Shown: one piece after another, positions 1 through 7,185 of the stretch | Layout of the letters: each line of letters begins with the position of its first letter | Position numbering within the stretch: the stretch's first letter is position 1 | DNA from: Thermoflexia bacterium | Lineage (GTDB): Bacteria > Chloroflexota > Anaerolineae > B4-G1 > DUEL01 | Reading direction: 5' to 3' | Length of the DNA: 59,240 nt | Assembly: GCA_011192125.1 (NCBI GenBank) | Contig: DUEL01000034.1 | Coordinates: forward strand, 1-59,240 | Position numbers and translations under genes: made by a program | The notes under the pieces: generated by a model | Told to the model about the DNA's origin: nothing | Database searches by the model: none | Seen by the model: the letters and a program-made list of their open reading frames with translations, nothing else

Positions 1-309
1 CCCGAGCAGTTGGCGGCCCCCGCCGATCCCCACCTCATGGAGGCCGCCCGAACCGCCGCTTCCCTTATGGCGAAGAAAGACTGGGCCGGAATCGAGACGC
101 TGGAGGACGCATACCAGATGGCCCACGAGGGGGAGCACTCCGAGATCAACAGCGTCTTTGAAGCCGTCATCTCGGAGTACTTCCCGGTCTCCGTGCAGCA
201 GCAGTTCGTGCAATCCCAGTTGCGGGAACATCTCGAGCGATTGGCGTCGCTGGAGCCTCTGGACTGGCGTCTGAGCGTGCGGCCCCGCCGTGCTGGCTCC
301 GACGGGTAG
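1..309 (+). CDS. 3' end of an unrecognised protein (partial)
   Basis: The reading frame is open from the first base of the window to a TAG at 307-309, so this is probably the C-terminal part of a longer gene. A TTG at position 10 could formally start it but has no ribosome binding site in view. The roughly 102 visible residues are helical and acidic (segments such as AKKDWAGIETLEDAYQM and QLREHLERLASLE), with no membrane segment, cysteine motif or catalytic signature that I recognise. No function is assigned. Confidence 0.55.
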   Translation, partial: PEQLAAPADPHLMEAARTAASLMAKKDWAGIETLEDAYQMAHEGEHSEINSVFEAVISEYFPVSVQQQFVQSQLREHLERLASLEPLDWRLSVRPRRAGSDG

Positions 310-329
310 CCAGCGGTTCCCGTGGCTTC

Positions 330-357
330 TTGACATTTAAAAGAAGCGTGTTATACT
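330..357 (+). promoter_or_regulatory. Strong sigma-70-type promoter for the cold-shock gene
   Basis: A perfect -35 TTGACA (330-335) is followed after 16 bp by TATACT (352-357). Transcription would start near 364, giving a leader of about 124 nt before the GTG at 488. The TTGACA/TATACT pair and similar spacings recur elsewhere in the window (smc, the methionine adenosyltransferase gene, a ribbon-helix-helix gene). Confidence 0.85.
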
Positions 358-367
358 ATGCTTGCAG

Positions 368-456
368 GGCGAAGTAAGTCTGGCCGTGTCAATAGAAGAC
401 CACCCGGGCTTGCTGAGGCCGGGTGGTTTTTTGTTAGAACACGGGGGCACTTCGTC
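368..456 (+). promoter_or_regulatory. Structured 5' leader of the cold-shock gene
   Basis: Three nested helices can be drawn by eye: GGCGAAGT (368-375) with ACTTCGTC (449-456, one G-T pair), CCGTGT (384-389) with ACACGG (439-444), and ACCACCCGG (399-407) with CCGGGTGGT (419-427). The innermost hairpin is followed by a T run and looks like an intrinsic terminator. The ribosome binding site AGAAGGAG (471-478) lies just outside the fold. This is consistent with attenuation or a temperature-responsive leader controlling csp, but that role is inferred. Confidence 0.55.
399..433 (+). terminator. Terminator-like hairpin inside the csp leader
   Basis: A 9-bp perfect stem, ACCACCCGG/CCGGGTGGT, has an 11-nt loop and is followed directly by TTTTTT. 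It sits about 36 nt after the predicted transcription start and before the csp ribosome binding site, so it would either end a short RNA or act as a read-through-controlled attenuator. Confidence 0.65.
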
Positions 457-487
457 GTGTAGAATCTTTAAGAAGGAGTAGTAGCAG

Positions 488-697
488 GTGAACGAGAGAG
501 AGACCGGAACCGTCAAGTGGTTCAACGACGCCAAGGGGTACGGATTTATCTCCCGCGATGAGGGAGGGGACATCTTCGTCCACTTCTCCGCCATCGAGGG
601 AGAGGGGTTCCGCAGCCTCCAAGAGGGCCAGCGAGTGGAGTTTTCCGTCGAGCAGGGCCCTAAAGGACTGCGAGCCGTGCACGTGAGGGCTCTCTAG
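488..697 (+). CDS. csp: Cold-shock protein (CspA family)
   Basis: A 69-residue, single-domain CSD protein, the normal size for the family. The RNP1-type motif KGYGFISRD and RNP2-type motif DIFVHFSAI are both intact, with the usual [13 protein letters not shown] beginning. Proteins of this family bind single-stranded RNA and DNA as chaperones in the cytoplasm and are often cold- or growth-phase-induced. The start is GTG at 488, supported by AGAAGGAG nine bases upstream. A strong promoter and a structured leader precede it, and the RNA-binding protein gene follows after 20 bp, so the two are probably co-transcribed. The identification is secure; cold induction is inferred. Confidence 0.95.
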   Translation: MNERETGTVKWFNDAKGYGFISRDEGGDIFVHFSAIEGEGFRSLQEGQRVEFSVEQGPKGLRAVHVRAL

Positions 698-717
698 CCC
701 CCACATCGGAGCGAGGA

Positions 718-1005
718 ATGCCGAAGAGACTATATGTTGGAAACCTGAATTACACGACCACCGAGGCTTCGCTGAGCGACCTGTTCGGGACCGTAGGAGA
801 AGTCCTCTCCGTCCACGTGGTCACCGACCGGATGACCGGGCAATCCCGCGGGTTTGCCTTCGTGGAGATGGCAGAGCGAGCCGATGCAGACCGAGCCATC
901 GGACAACTGAACGGGCAGGTACTCGACGGACGGGCGATCCGGGTGGCGGAAGCCAAGCCCCGAGACAATCAACCGTTCCGACAGAAGTACCATCGCCGTA
1001 GATAA
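718..1005 (+). CDS. RRM-domain RNA-binding protein
   Basis: A 95-residue protein holding one RNA recognition motif: RNP2 is LYVGNL (residues 5-10) and RNP1 is RGFAFVEM (about 44-51). A short basic, disordered tail ends in HRRR. Small bacterial RRM proteins of this type occur in cyanobacteria and Chloroflexota and bind RNA, often in the cold response. The ATG at 718 has GGAGCGAGG just upstream. It follows csp by 20 bp and ends before a hairpin at 1030-1065, so it is the second gene of a two-gene RNA-chaperone unit. The family is certain; the specific RNA targets are unknown. Confidence 0.93.
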   Translation: MPKRLYVGNLNYTTTEASLSDLFGTVGEVLSVHVVTDRMTGQSRGFAFVEMAERADADRAIGQLNGQVLDGRAIRVAEAKPRDNQPFRQKYHRRR

Positions 1006-1029
1006 TCCAATACCGATCCTGAAACAAAG

Positions 1030-1065
1030 AACAGCCCGGGCGGCCTCTGACCGCGCCGGGCTGTT
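1030..1065. terminator. GC-rich hairpin between convergent genes
   Basis: The arms ACAGCCCGG (1031-1039) and CCGGGCTGT (1056-1064) form a strong stem between the convergent ends of the RRM gene and the chelatase gene. The following T run is poor on either strand, so it is a likely but imperfect bidirectional terminator. Confidence 0.6.
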
Positions 1066-1079
1066 CCCGTTCGGAGTGA

Positions 1080-3146
1080 CTACACCGCCTTTTCCGCCAG
1101 TTCCCCCCGCACCGTCGCCAGCAGGGCTTCGGCGTGCAATTGATCCAGTGTGTAGCAGGGAGCCTGCAGATGATCGGCCAGCGCCTGGGCGTACCCCTGG
1201 TCGAAAGCCTTGTGCTCCATATTAATAACCACCGACCGGATGCCAGCCTGCGGGAAAAGATCGGCGATCCGGTGCGCCTCCTCCTGCGGGGGAAGGTCCG
1301 TCATTGAGACGTTCCCCGCCCCGTCGGTGAGAAGCACCATCAGAGGCATCAGATCGGGATGTTTGCGCTGCTCACGGGTGATCACCTCGTAAGCCAGTTG
1401 CAGGCCGGCCGAGAGGGGCGTCTTCCCCCCGACGGGGATATCCCGCAGCCGCTCCTGCGCCCGCTCCACACTGTTGGTGGGGGGCAGGATCAGCCGGGCG
1501 TCGTTCTTCTGGAAGACGATCAGCCCCACCCGGTCCCGATGCTGGTAGGCGTCGGCCAGCAGCGACATCACCGCCCCTTTAGTGGCCTCCATCCGCTCGG
1601 CGACCGCCATCGACCAGGAGGCATCGACCACGAAGAGGATCAGGTTTCCAGCGCGGCGAACTCGCACTTTCCGATGGTACTCGCTGGGGCGGACGGAGAG
1701 GGCCGGCCCGCCTGGACGGCGGCGTCTGCGCTGATATGGGGCAGCAGCCCGAAGGGTGGCATCGAAGGCCAGATCGCTCGGGTCCTCCGGAGAGGGGCGG
1801 GCCCGGATATACCGCCCCCGTCGCTGCTCGGTCCGCGTGCGGGTCCGCCGACCCGTACCCATCCGGGTCATCCGATCCAGAGGGGTCTCCAACGGACGGG
1901 GGACGAAGGTCTCTCCCGGCAATACCTCCTGCCCGCCCTCCCACCACTCCCCGCTGGAGGGTTGGCGGGGGATCGCCTGATGTGAGGGTTCCCCCGGGGG
2001 CTTCAACCGACGGTTACCTTCCTCTTCACCCTCTGCCCTGGTCTCCCCCAGCGTTTTTTTTTCCCCGCCCCCTTCAGAATCCTCAGCCAACTCCATCGCC
2101 TCTTCCTCTTCGGCGACGCGGGAGCGGGCCTCCTCCAATCGCTGGCCCAAGTCGTCCAACGTCGTCTCCACCGGCTGGAGCGGGTGTCGTTTCAGCCGGT
2201 GGGGGAGGGCCAGTTCAGATGCCAGCAAGATGTCCTGATCGGTGATCCGGATACGCCCCTCGAAGGCGGCGTTCGCCCGAGCCGTCTTCAGGATCACCAG
2301 ATCCGGCCGGTGGCCGTCCACCTGCAGTTCCGCCGTCAGCGTGGCAATGACGGAGAGGTCGGCCTGGGTGTAACGGACCTGAGGAAGCCGTGCGCGGGCC
2401 TCGACGATCTGACGGGAGAGGGCCCTCTCCCGCGGCTCCCACTCGGCGTAGAACCCCTCGGGGTCGGACTCGAAGGCCAGGTTCCGCTCGATGATCAGGA
2501 TCCGCTGGTCTGGATCGCGGACCCCATGGACATCCACACAAAGCGCGAATCGATCCAGCAGCTGGGGGCGCAGATCGCCCTCCTCCGGATTCATCGTCCC
2601 AACGAGGATGAAGCGGGCCGGATGGCTGAAGGAGATCCCCTCTCGCTCGACGATGTTGACCCCCATCGCCGCCGCATCGAGCAGGATGTCCACCACGTGA
2701 TCATCCAGCAGGTTAACCTCATCCACATAGAGAATGCCCCGGTTGGCCGCCGCCAGCACCCCCGGCTCGAAGTGCCGCACACCCTCCTGGATCGCCTTCT
2801 CGATGTCCAACGTCCCCACCACCCGATCCTCGGTGGCGCTGACGGGGAGGTCGACAAAGGGAGTGCGGCGGGTGGCGCGGGGCAGTTCCTCGCCCGCCGC
2901 AGCCCGTTCTCGGCACGACGTGCACCACGTCGCTGGCTGATCCGGATCGCAGGAGAAGGGACAATCGGCGACGACGGTGATCTCTGGCAACAGCGCAGCC
3001 AACGCCCGGGCTGCAGTGGATTTCGCCGTGCCCCGCTCTCCCCGGATCAGGACACCGCCGATCTGCGGATAGACAGCGTTCAGCACCAACGCCCGACGCA
3101 TCAGGTCCTGGTCGACGATTGCAGTAAACGGAAACACGTGCCGCAT
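1080..3146 (-). CDS. Fused ChlI/ChlD-type chelatase ATPase subunit
   Basis: A 688-residue protein with an N-terminal AAA+ ATPase like BchI/ChlI (Walker A GERGTAKS near residue 36; NRGILYVDEVNLL Walker B region), a cysteine cluster CPFSC/CTSC near residues 66-85, a charged Glu/Arg/Pro-rich linker, and a C-terminal von Willebrand A domain with the MIDAS motif DASWS near residue 500. This matches the putative cobaltochelatase/magnesium-chelatase fusion family, which powers metal insertion into a tetrapyrrole with a large CobN/ChlH subunit. No such large subunit lies in the window, so the substrate is unknown. ATG at 3146 is preferred because AGGAAAGG precedes it; an upstream GTG at 3161 is the alternative. 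Confidence 0.9.
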   Translation of the reverse strand: MRHVFPFTAIVDQDLMRRALVLNAVYPQIGGVLIRGERGTAKSTAARALAALLPEITVVADCPFSCDPDQPATWCTSCRERAAAGEELPRATRRTPFVDLPVSATEDRVVGTLDIEKAIQEGVRHFEPGVLAAANRGILYVDEVNLLDDHVVDILLDAAAMGVNIVEREGISFSHPARFILVGTMNPEEGDLRPQLLDRFALCVDVHGVRDPDQRILIIERNLAFESDPEGFYAEWEPRERALSRQIVEARARLPQVRYTQADLSVIATLTAELQVDGHRPDLVILKTARANAAFEGRIRITDQDILLASELALPHRLKRHPLQPVETTLDDLGQRLEEARSRVAEEEEAMELAEDSEGGGEKKTLGETRAEGEEEGNRRLKPPGEPSHQAIPRQPSSGEWWEGGQEVLPGETFVPRPLETPLDRMTRMGTGRRTRTRTEQRRGRYIRARPSPEDPSDLAFDATLRAAAPYQRRRRRPGGPALSVRPSEYHRKVRVRRAGNLILFVVDASWSMAVAERMEATKGAVMSLLADAYQHRDRVGLIVFQKNDARLILPPTNSVERAQERLRDIPVGGKTPLSAGLQLAYEVITREQRKHPDLMPLMVLLTDGAGNVSMTDLPPQEEAHRIADLFPQAGIRSVVINMEHKAFDQGYAQALADHLQAPCYTLDQLHAEALLATVRGELAEKAV

Positions 3147-3180
3147 AGAGCCTTTCCTCACACAGATGAATGACTGGGTA

Positions 3181-3186
3181 ATTATA
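3181..3186 (-). promoter_or_regulatory. -10 box for the chelatase gene
   Basis: On the minus strand a perfect TATAAT (3186-3181) lies 34 nt before the ATG at 3146. The -35 region is not convincing. It diverges from the promoter of the following histidine kinase gene. Confidence 0.5.
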
Positions 3187-3268
3187 CCTCATCTGCTCAA
3201 GCAAGGAAAGAAAACGCTCGTGCATAGGTGTATCCCAAATTCGGGGTGAGACCCCTGGATTCATGCCG

Positions 3269-3300
3269 AACCGCGGAGAGAGACGCAGAGAGCACGGAAG
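3269..3300. repeat. Degenerate half copy of the 26-nt-arm palindromic repeat
   Basis: This stretch resembles one arm of the dispersed intergenic repeat (consensus start ACCACAGAGGCGCAGAGG): it reads ACCGCGGAGAGAGACGCAGA and continues with GAGCACGG. The other arm is not seen here. It directly precedes the TTCGGACAT-ended element, the same association as near 25.7 kb. Confidence 0.5.
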
Positions 3301-3311
3301 CACTGGGGTTT

Positions 3312-3450
3312 GGACAAGAGTTCGGACATATCCGATCCGCCCCGCCGGAAACAGGCGGGGCTGGCAGGAAATCGATCCAGCACCGGCTCTTCATGCCGGT
3401 GCTGGACGAGCCAGTGAAAGGTTTCTTTGGCGATGTCCGAACTCCTGTCC
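3312..3450. repeat. Three-way-junction palindromic element
   Basis: The outer stem is GGACA (3312-3316) plus GAGTTCGGACAT (3318-3329) pairing with ATGTCCGAACTC (3433-3444) plus TGTCC (3446-3450): 17 pairs with one mismatch. Inside are two perfect hairpins: GCCCCGCC/GGCGGGGC (3339-3346/3354-3361) and TCCAGCACCGGC/GCCGGTGCTGGA (3376-3387/3395-3406). No good ORF covers it once the downstream kinase starts at 3537. It could be a structured RNA or a non-autonomous palindromic repeat; a relative with the same outer arms is near 25.7 kb. Confidence 0.7.
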
Positions 3451-3467
3451 GAGGGTCAGAAGTACGA

Positions 3468-3496
3468 TTGACTACAAGGCTGTATTGCCATATACT
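3468..3496 (+). promoter_or_regulatory. Promoter for the sensor kinase gene
   Basis: TTGACT (3468-3473) is followed after 17 bp by TATACT (3491-3496). The predicted start near 3503 leaves a 34-nt leader before ATG 3537 and supports that start over longer readings of the frame. Confidence 0.75.
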
Positions 3497-3536
3497 TGGA
3501 ATAGCACCGGACCGAAGCGAGAGCGGGGCCCTTTGT

Positions 3537-5690
3537 ATGCTCAGACGGACTAACCCTCTATCCTCTCTATACATTAGCGAGAGATTACCACCGCGAGCCC
3601 GCCCTTTAGCGGACGCCCTTGCCATCGGCGTCGGATACCTTGCTACCCTCGCCGCTTTGGAACAGGCAGCTCTTCTCATCGCCGGGCCAGGGACCCGCAT
3701 GCCGTGGTTCTTCCTCCCAGGATTGAGCCTGGCGTTGGTGATCGGTTTTGGCCTCGCCTACTTACCATTTGTCATACTGGCCGGCCTGCTGACAAGCCTC
3801 CTGATCCACCTCTCCCCGCCACCTCCCCTTCGAGCCCTGCTACTGACCCTCAGCGCGGCCGTGGGCTACAGCCTGGGCGCGCTGCTGGCAACGCGCGTCA
3901 TGGGCCGTCAGTTGCAGCGAATTCGGGACGTGGCCTACTTCTCCCTGGTAGTGACCATCGCCGCGACGGTTACCGGCACAGCCACCGCCTGGCTGACCAC
4001 ATATCCCGAATTACGGCCCACCATCGTGCTGATGGAAGTGCTCCGGGAAGCCTTCAGCATGATGAGTTTCACCCCCCTCGTCCTCGTCCACGTGGTCCCA
4101 CGCGCGGTCCAGCTGCGGGAGGGGAAGGCACCCTCGTCCATAACGAAGGAGGAACCTCGCGAGAGGAAGCCCCACCTCCGATCGCTGCTCATCCTACTGA
4201 GTGAGATCGGCGGGAGTGTGATCCTCCTCTGGATTGCCCTCGGGCCGCTCTCCACCAACAGGCGGCTGTATTACCTCTGTTTCTTCCCCCTCATCGAGGT
4301 CGTCCTCCGGTACGGCCTCCCGGGGGCGACCGTCATCATCCCGGCGATCACACTGGCAACCACCTTCTCGGTCCGTGTATACGGCGTGAAGATGGAACCG
4401 CTGCTGGCTTTCCCCCTCTTCGTCTTCTCCATCTCTTTGACCGGGCTGCTGGTCGGGACACTGGTCACCGCCCAACGGCGGGCGGAGGCCTCGCTCCAAC
4501 GGCGGACGCGGGAACTGGCGCTGCTCAACCGCGCCGTCCAGGCCCTGGTATCCACCCTCGACCTCGACCAGGTGCTCTCCATCGTCCTCGAAGAAGTGCG
4601 GCAGGTCCTAGGCGTCGTCTCCACCTCGGTGTGGCTGATCGATCCACAGACCGGAGAACTGGTCTGCAGGCAGGTGACCGGTCCGCGCAGCCATCTGGTT
4701 CAGGGGCTGCGGCTGGCACCCGGGGAGGGGTTCGCGGGCTGGGTCGTCAGCCACGGCGAGAGCCTGATTGTCGCCAACGCGCAGGCGGACCCCCGGCACT
4801 TCCAGGATGTGGACCAGTGGATCGGGTTGGAACTCCAATCTGTCATCACCGTGCCGCTGGAGGTCCGCGGAGAGGTCATCGGAGTTCTTCAGGCTGTGGA
4901 CCAGGATGCCGGTCGGTTCGGCCCGGTGGACCTGGCGCTGCTGGAGCCGCTAGCGGCGACGGCAGCGGTCGCCATCGAGACCGCGCGGCTGTATGAGCAG
5001 GCACGGGAGGACGCAGACACCAGGGCGTTACTTCTACGCGAGGTCAACCACCGGGTCAAGAACATCCTCTCGACCATCGTTGGGCTCCTCTACGCCGAAC
5101 TCCGGTATGCGGATAAGGAGATCCGAAACGCCTGTCGGCCTCTGCTGAGCGGACTGGTGGCACGCGTTCAGGGCCTCTCCACGGTCCACAGCCTGCTCTC
5201 CACCTCCGAGTGGCGCCCCCTCCTGCTGAGCGACCTGACTACCCACGTGATCCGCTCCACGCTGAACGCGCTTCCGCGGGGAAAGAACGTCTCGTTCAAG
5301 GTTACCGCATCACCGATCCGCGTCGCGCCGGAACAGGCCCATCACCTGGCCCTCGTGCTCAACGAACTGGTGACCAACGTCGTCAAGCACGCACTCCGGG
5401 GGCGCAGCACCGCCTCCATCACAGTGGAGATCGAGAGAGCGAAGGAGACGGTGATCCTCCGATTCCGGGACGACGGTCCGGGCTATCCGGAGGCTGTGCT
5501 ACGGCTGGACCGGCATGGCGTGGGCTTCGACCTGATCCGGAACCTGGTCCAGCGGAACCTGCGAGGGGAGTGGGTGTTATACAACGAAAAGGGAGCGGTC
5601 GCCGAGATTCGTTTCAAAGAAGGGACCAATGGAACCCGAGGAGGGATAGGTGGCGAAGCAACAGGAGAAAATCCGCGTACTGATCGCTGA
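3537..5690 (+). CDS. Membrane sensor histidine kinase (MASE1-like, GAF, HisKA_2)
   Basis: About 717 residues. The first 300 are strongly hydrophobic with roughly eight membrane helices resembling a MASE1 sensor. A GAF domain follows (about residues 340-490; LNRAVQALVSTLDLDQVLSIV opening, shown here only in part), then a HisKA_2-type phosphoacceptor region with the histidine in REVNHRVKNILST, and an HATPase domain with N-box ALVLNELVTN and FRDDGPG. It probably autophosphorylates in response to an unknown signal and passes phosphate to a regulator. ATG 3537 is chosen because a good promoter ends just upstream. It overlaps the next gene by 41 bp, which implies co-expression. Confidence 0.88.
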   Translation: MLRRTNPLSSLYISERLPPRARPLADALAIGVGYLATLAALEQAALLIAGPGTRMPWFFLPGLSLALVIGFGLAYLPFVILAGLLTSLLIHLSPPPPLRALLLTLSAAVGYSLGALLATRVMGRQLQRIRDVAYFSLVVTIAATVTGTATAWLTTYPELRPTIVLMEVLREAFSMMSFTPLVLVHVVPRAVQLREGKAPSSITKEEPRERKPHLRSLLILLSEIGGSVILLWIALGPLSTNRRLYYLCFFPLIEVVLRYGLPGATVIIPAITLATTFSVRVYGVKMEPLLAFPLFVFSISLTGLLVGTLVTAQRRAEASLQRRTRELALLNRAVQALVSTLDLDQVLSIVLEEVRQVLGVVSTSVWLIDPQTGELVCRQVTGPRSHLVQGLRLAPGEGFAGWVVSHGESLIVANAQADPRHFQDVDQWIGLELQSVITVPLEVRGEVIGVLQAVDQDAGRFGPVDLALLEPLAATAAVAIETARLYEQAREDADTRALLLREVNHRVKNILSTIVGLLYAELRYADKEIRNACRPLLSGLVARVQGLSTVHSLLSTSEWRPLLLSDLTTHVIRSTLNALPRGKNVSFKVTASPIRVAPEQAHHLALVLNELVTNVVKHALRGRSTASITVEIERAKETVILRFRDDGPGYPEAVLRLDRHGVGFDLIRNLVQRNLRGEWVLYNEKGAVAEIRFKEGTNGTRGGIGGEATGENPRTDR

Positions 5691-6783
5691 GGACGACTAC
5701 CTGGTCGCCGAGATGATCAAGGGATTGGTACAGGAGGCCGGGTACGTCGTCGTCGGGGAGGCGAGCAACGGCGAGGAGGCTATCGACAAAACCTGTTCCC
5801 TCCGGCCCGACGTGGTCCTGATGGACATCCGGATGCCCGACCTGGACGGGATCGAGGCGACGCACCGCATCCAAGAGGAATGCCCGACTCCGGTGATCAT
5901 CCTCACCGCATACGAGACGCCGGAACTGGTAGAGCGGGCCACCGAGGCGGGTGTGGCCGCCTACCTGATCAAACCACCCGACCTGCGGGAGTTGGATCGG
6001 TCCATTGGAATCGCCATCGCCCGCTTTCAAGACCTGATGGAGGTGCGCAGGCTCAACCAGGAACTGGCGAAACAGAACGAAGAACTGGCCGCCTTCGCCC
6101 ACACCGTTGCCCACGACCTTCAGAACCCCCTGGCGCTGATCATCGGCTTCGCCGAGGCGGTGCGCAGATACCACCCCACAATGTCGAAAAAGGAATTCGA
6201 GGAGAGCCTGGAGATTATCGAACGGACGGGGCGGAAGATGAGCCGCACCATTGAGGAGTTGCTGCTTCTGGCCCAGGTGCGGGAGGAAGACGTAGAACTG
6301 GAAGTGCTCGACATGGGGACCATCGTGGCCGAGGTGGTGCACCATCGGTTGGCCCACATGGTGCGCAAATATCAGGCGGAGATCCTCCTCCCCGACCAAT
6401 GGCCGGAGGCGTTAGGATACGGCCCGTGGATCGAAGAGGTGTGGCACAATTACATCAGCAACGCCCTCCACTACGGGGGACGGCCGCCGCGGGTCGAACT
6501 GGGGGCGACGGTACAACCCGATGGAAGGGTCCGCTTCTGGGTGCGGGACAACGGCGAGGGGATCGCACCGGAGGAGCAAGAGCACCTGTTCGTTCCCTTT
6601 CGCCGCCTGCAAAAAGGGCAGGAGCGGAGAAAGGGGCATGGGTTGGGGCTTTCCATCACCCGCCGCATCGTAGAGAAACTGGGCGGGGAAGTGGGAGTGG
6701 AAAGCGAGGTCGGCCAGGGTAGCCTCTTCTACTTCACCTTGCCTCAGCCGAAGAGCCGAGGGCCGTCTTGTTCCGCTCGTTGA
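5650..6783 (+). CDS. Hybrid receiver-histidine kinase
   Basis: 377 residues: an N-terminal receiver domain (acidic pair in AEDD, phosphoacceptor D59 in LMDIRMPD, conserved KPP near 108), a short coiled segment (RLNQELAKQNEELAAF), a HisKA dimerisation domain with H155 in VAHDLQNPL, and an HATPase domain (NYISNALHYGG, DNGEGI, GHGLGL). There are no membrane segments, so it is cytoplasmic. It most likely receives phosphate from the overlapping upstream membrane kinase and relays it onward. It starts at GTG 5650 behind GAGGAGGGA. Its 3' end overlaps, tail to tail by 50 bp, the response regulator on the other strand. Confidence 0.92.
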   Translation: MAKQQEKIRVLIAEDDYLVAEMIKGLVQEAGYVVVGEASNGEEAIDKTCSLRPDVVLMDIRMPDLDGIEATHRIQEECPTPVIILTAYETPELVERATEAGVAAYLIKPPDLRELDRSIGIAIARFQDLMEVRRLNQELAKQNEELAAFAHTVAHDLQNPLALIIGFAEAVRRYHPTMSKKEFEESLEIIERTGRKMSRTIEELLLLAQVREEDVELEVLDMGTIVAEVVHHRLAHMVRKYQAEILLPDQWPEALGYGPWIEEVWHNYISNALHYGGRPPRVELGATVQPDGRVRFWVRDNGEGIAPEEQEHLFVPFRRLQKGQERRKGHGLGLSITRRIVEKLGGEVGVESEVGQGSLFYFTLPQPKSRGPSCSAR

Positions 6784-7171
6784 CCTCGGCAGGAACCCCG
6801 AGGACACGGCACACGCTCCGAACGAGATCCTGTATCTCGAACGGTTTGGTAATGTAATCGTCCACACCGAAGACGTGCAGGCCGATCGTCCGCTCAATCG
6901 CCTGCGCCCGAACCGTCACGATGACCACCGGAATGCGTTTCAACTCCTCATCGGCCTGCATCTGCCGATAGACCTCCCAGCCGCTCATCCCCGGCATCAT
7001 CAGGTCAAGGAGGACGAGGTCTGGTTTGACCCGCCGCATCGCCTTCAAACCCTCTGGTCCGCTCACCGCGCCGATCAGTCGGAAGCCCTTGGGGCGGAAG
7101 ATCAGCCGCATCAGGGTGATGATCTCCGGATCGTCGTCAATGCACATGATAACTTTGTCCTTGGTATTCAT
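6734..7171 (-). CDS. Single-domain response regulator (CheY-like)
   Basis: 145 residues forming one receiver domain: acidic residues D12-D14 (CIDDDPE), phosphoacceptor D56 in LLDLMMPG, and the conserved lysine in YITKPF near 109. There is no output domain, so it acts by protein-protein contact or as a phosphorelay carrier. The ATG at 7171 has GAAAGG upstream. The gene converges on, and overlaps, the neighbouring receiver-kinase gene, so the three signalling genes probably form one pathway; that link is inferred from position. The short C-terminal tail after residue 130 is not conserved. Confidence 0.92.
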   Translation of the reverse strand: MNTKDKVIMCIDDDPEIITLMRLIFRPKGFRLIGAVSGPEGLKAMRRVKPDLVLLDLMMPGMSGWEVYRQMQADEELKRIPVVIVTVRAQAIERTIGLHVFGVDDYITKPFEIQDLVRSVCRVLGVPAEVNERNKTALGSSAEAR

Positions 7172-7185
7172 TTCGCGCCGCCTTT

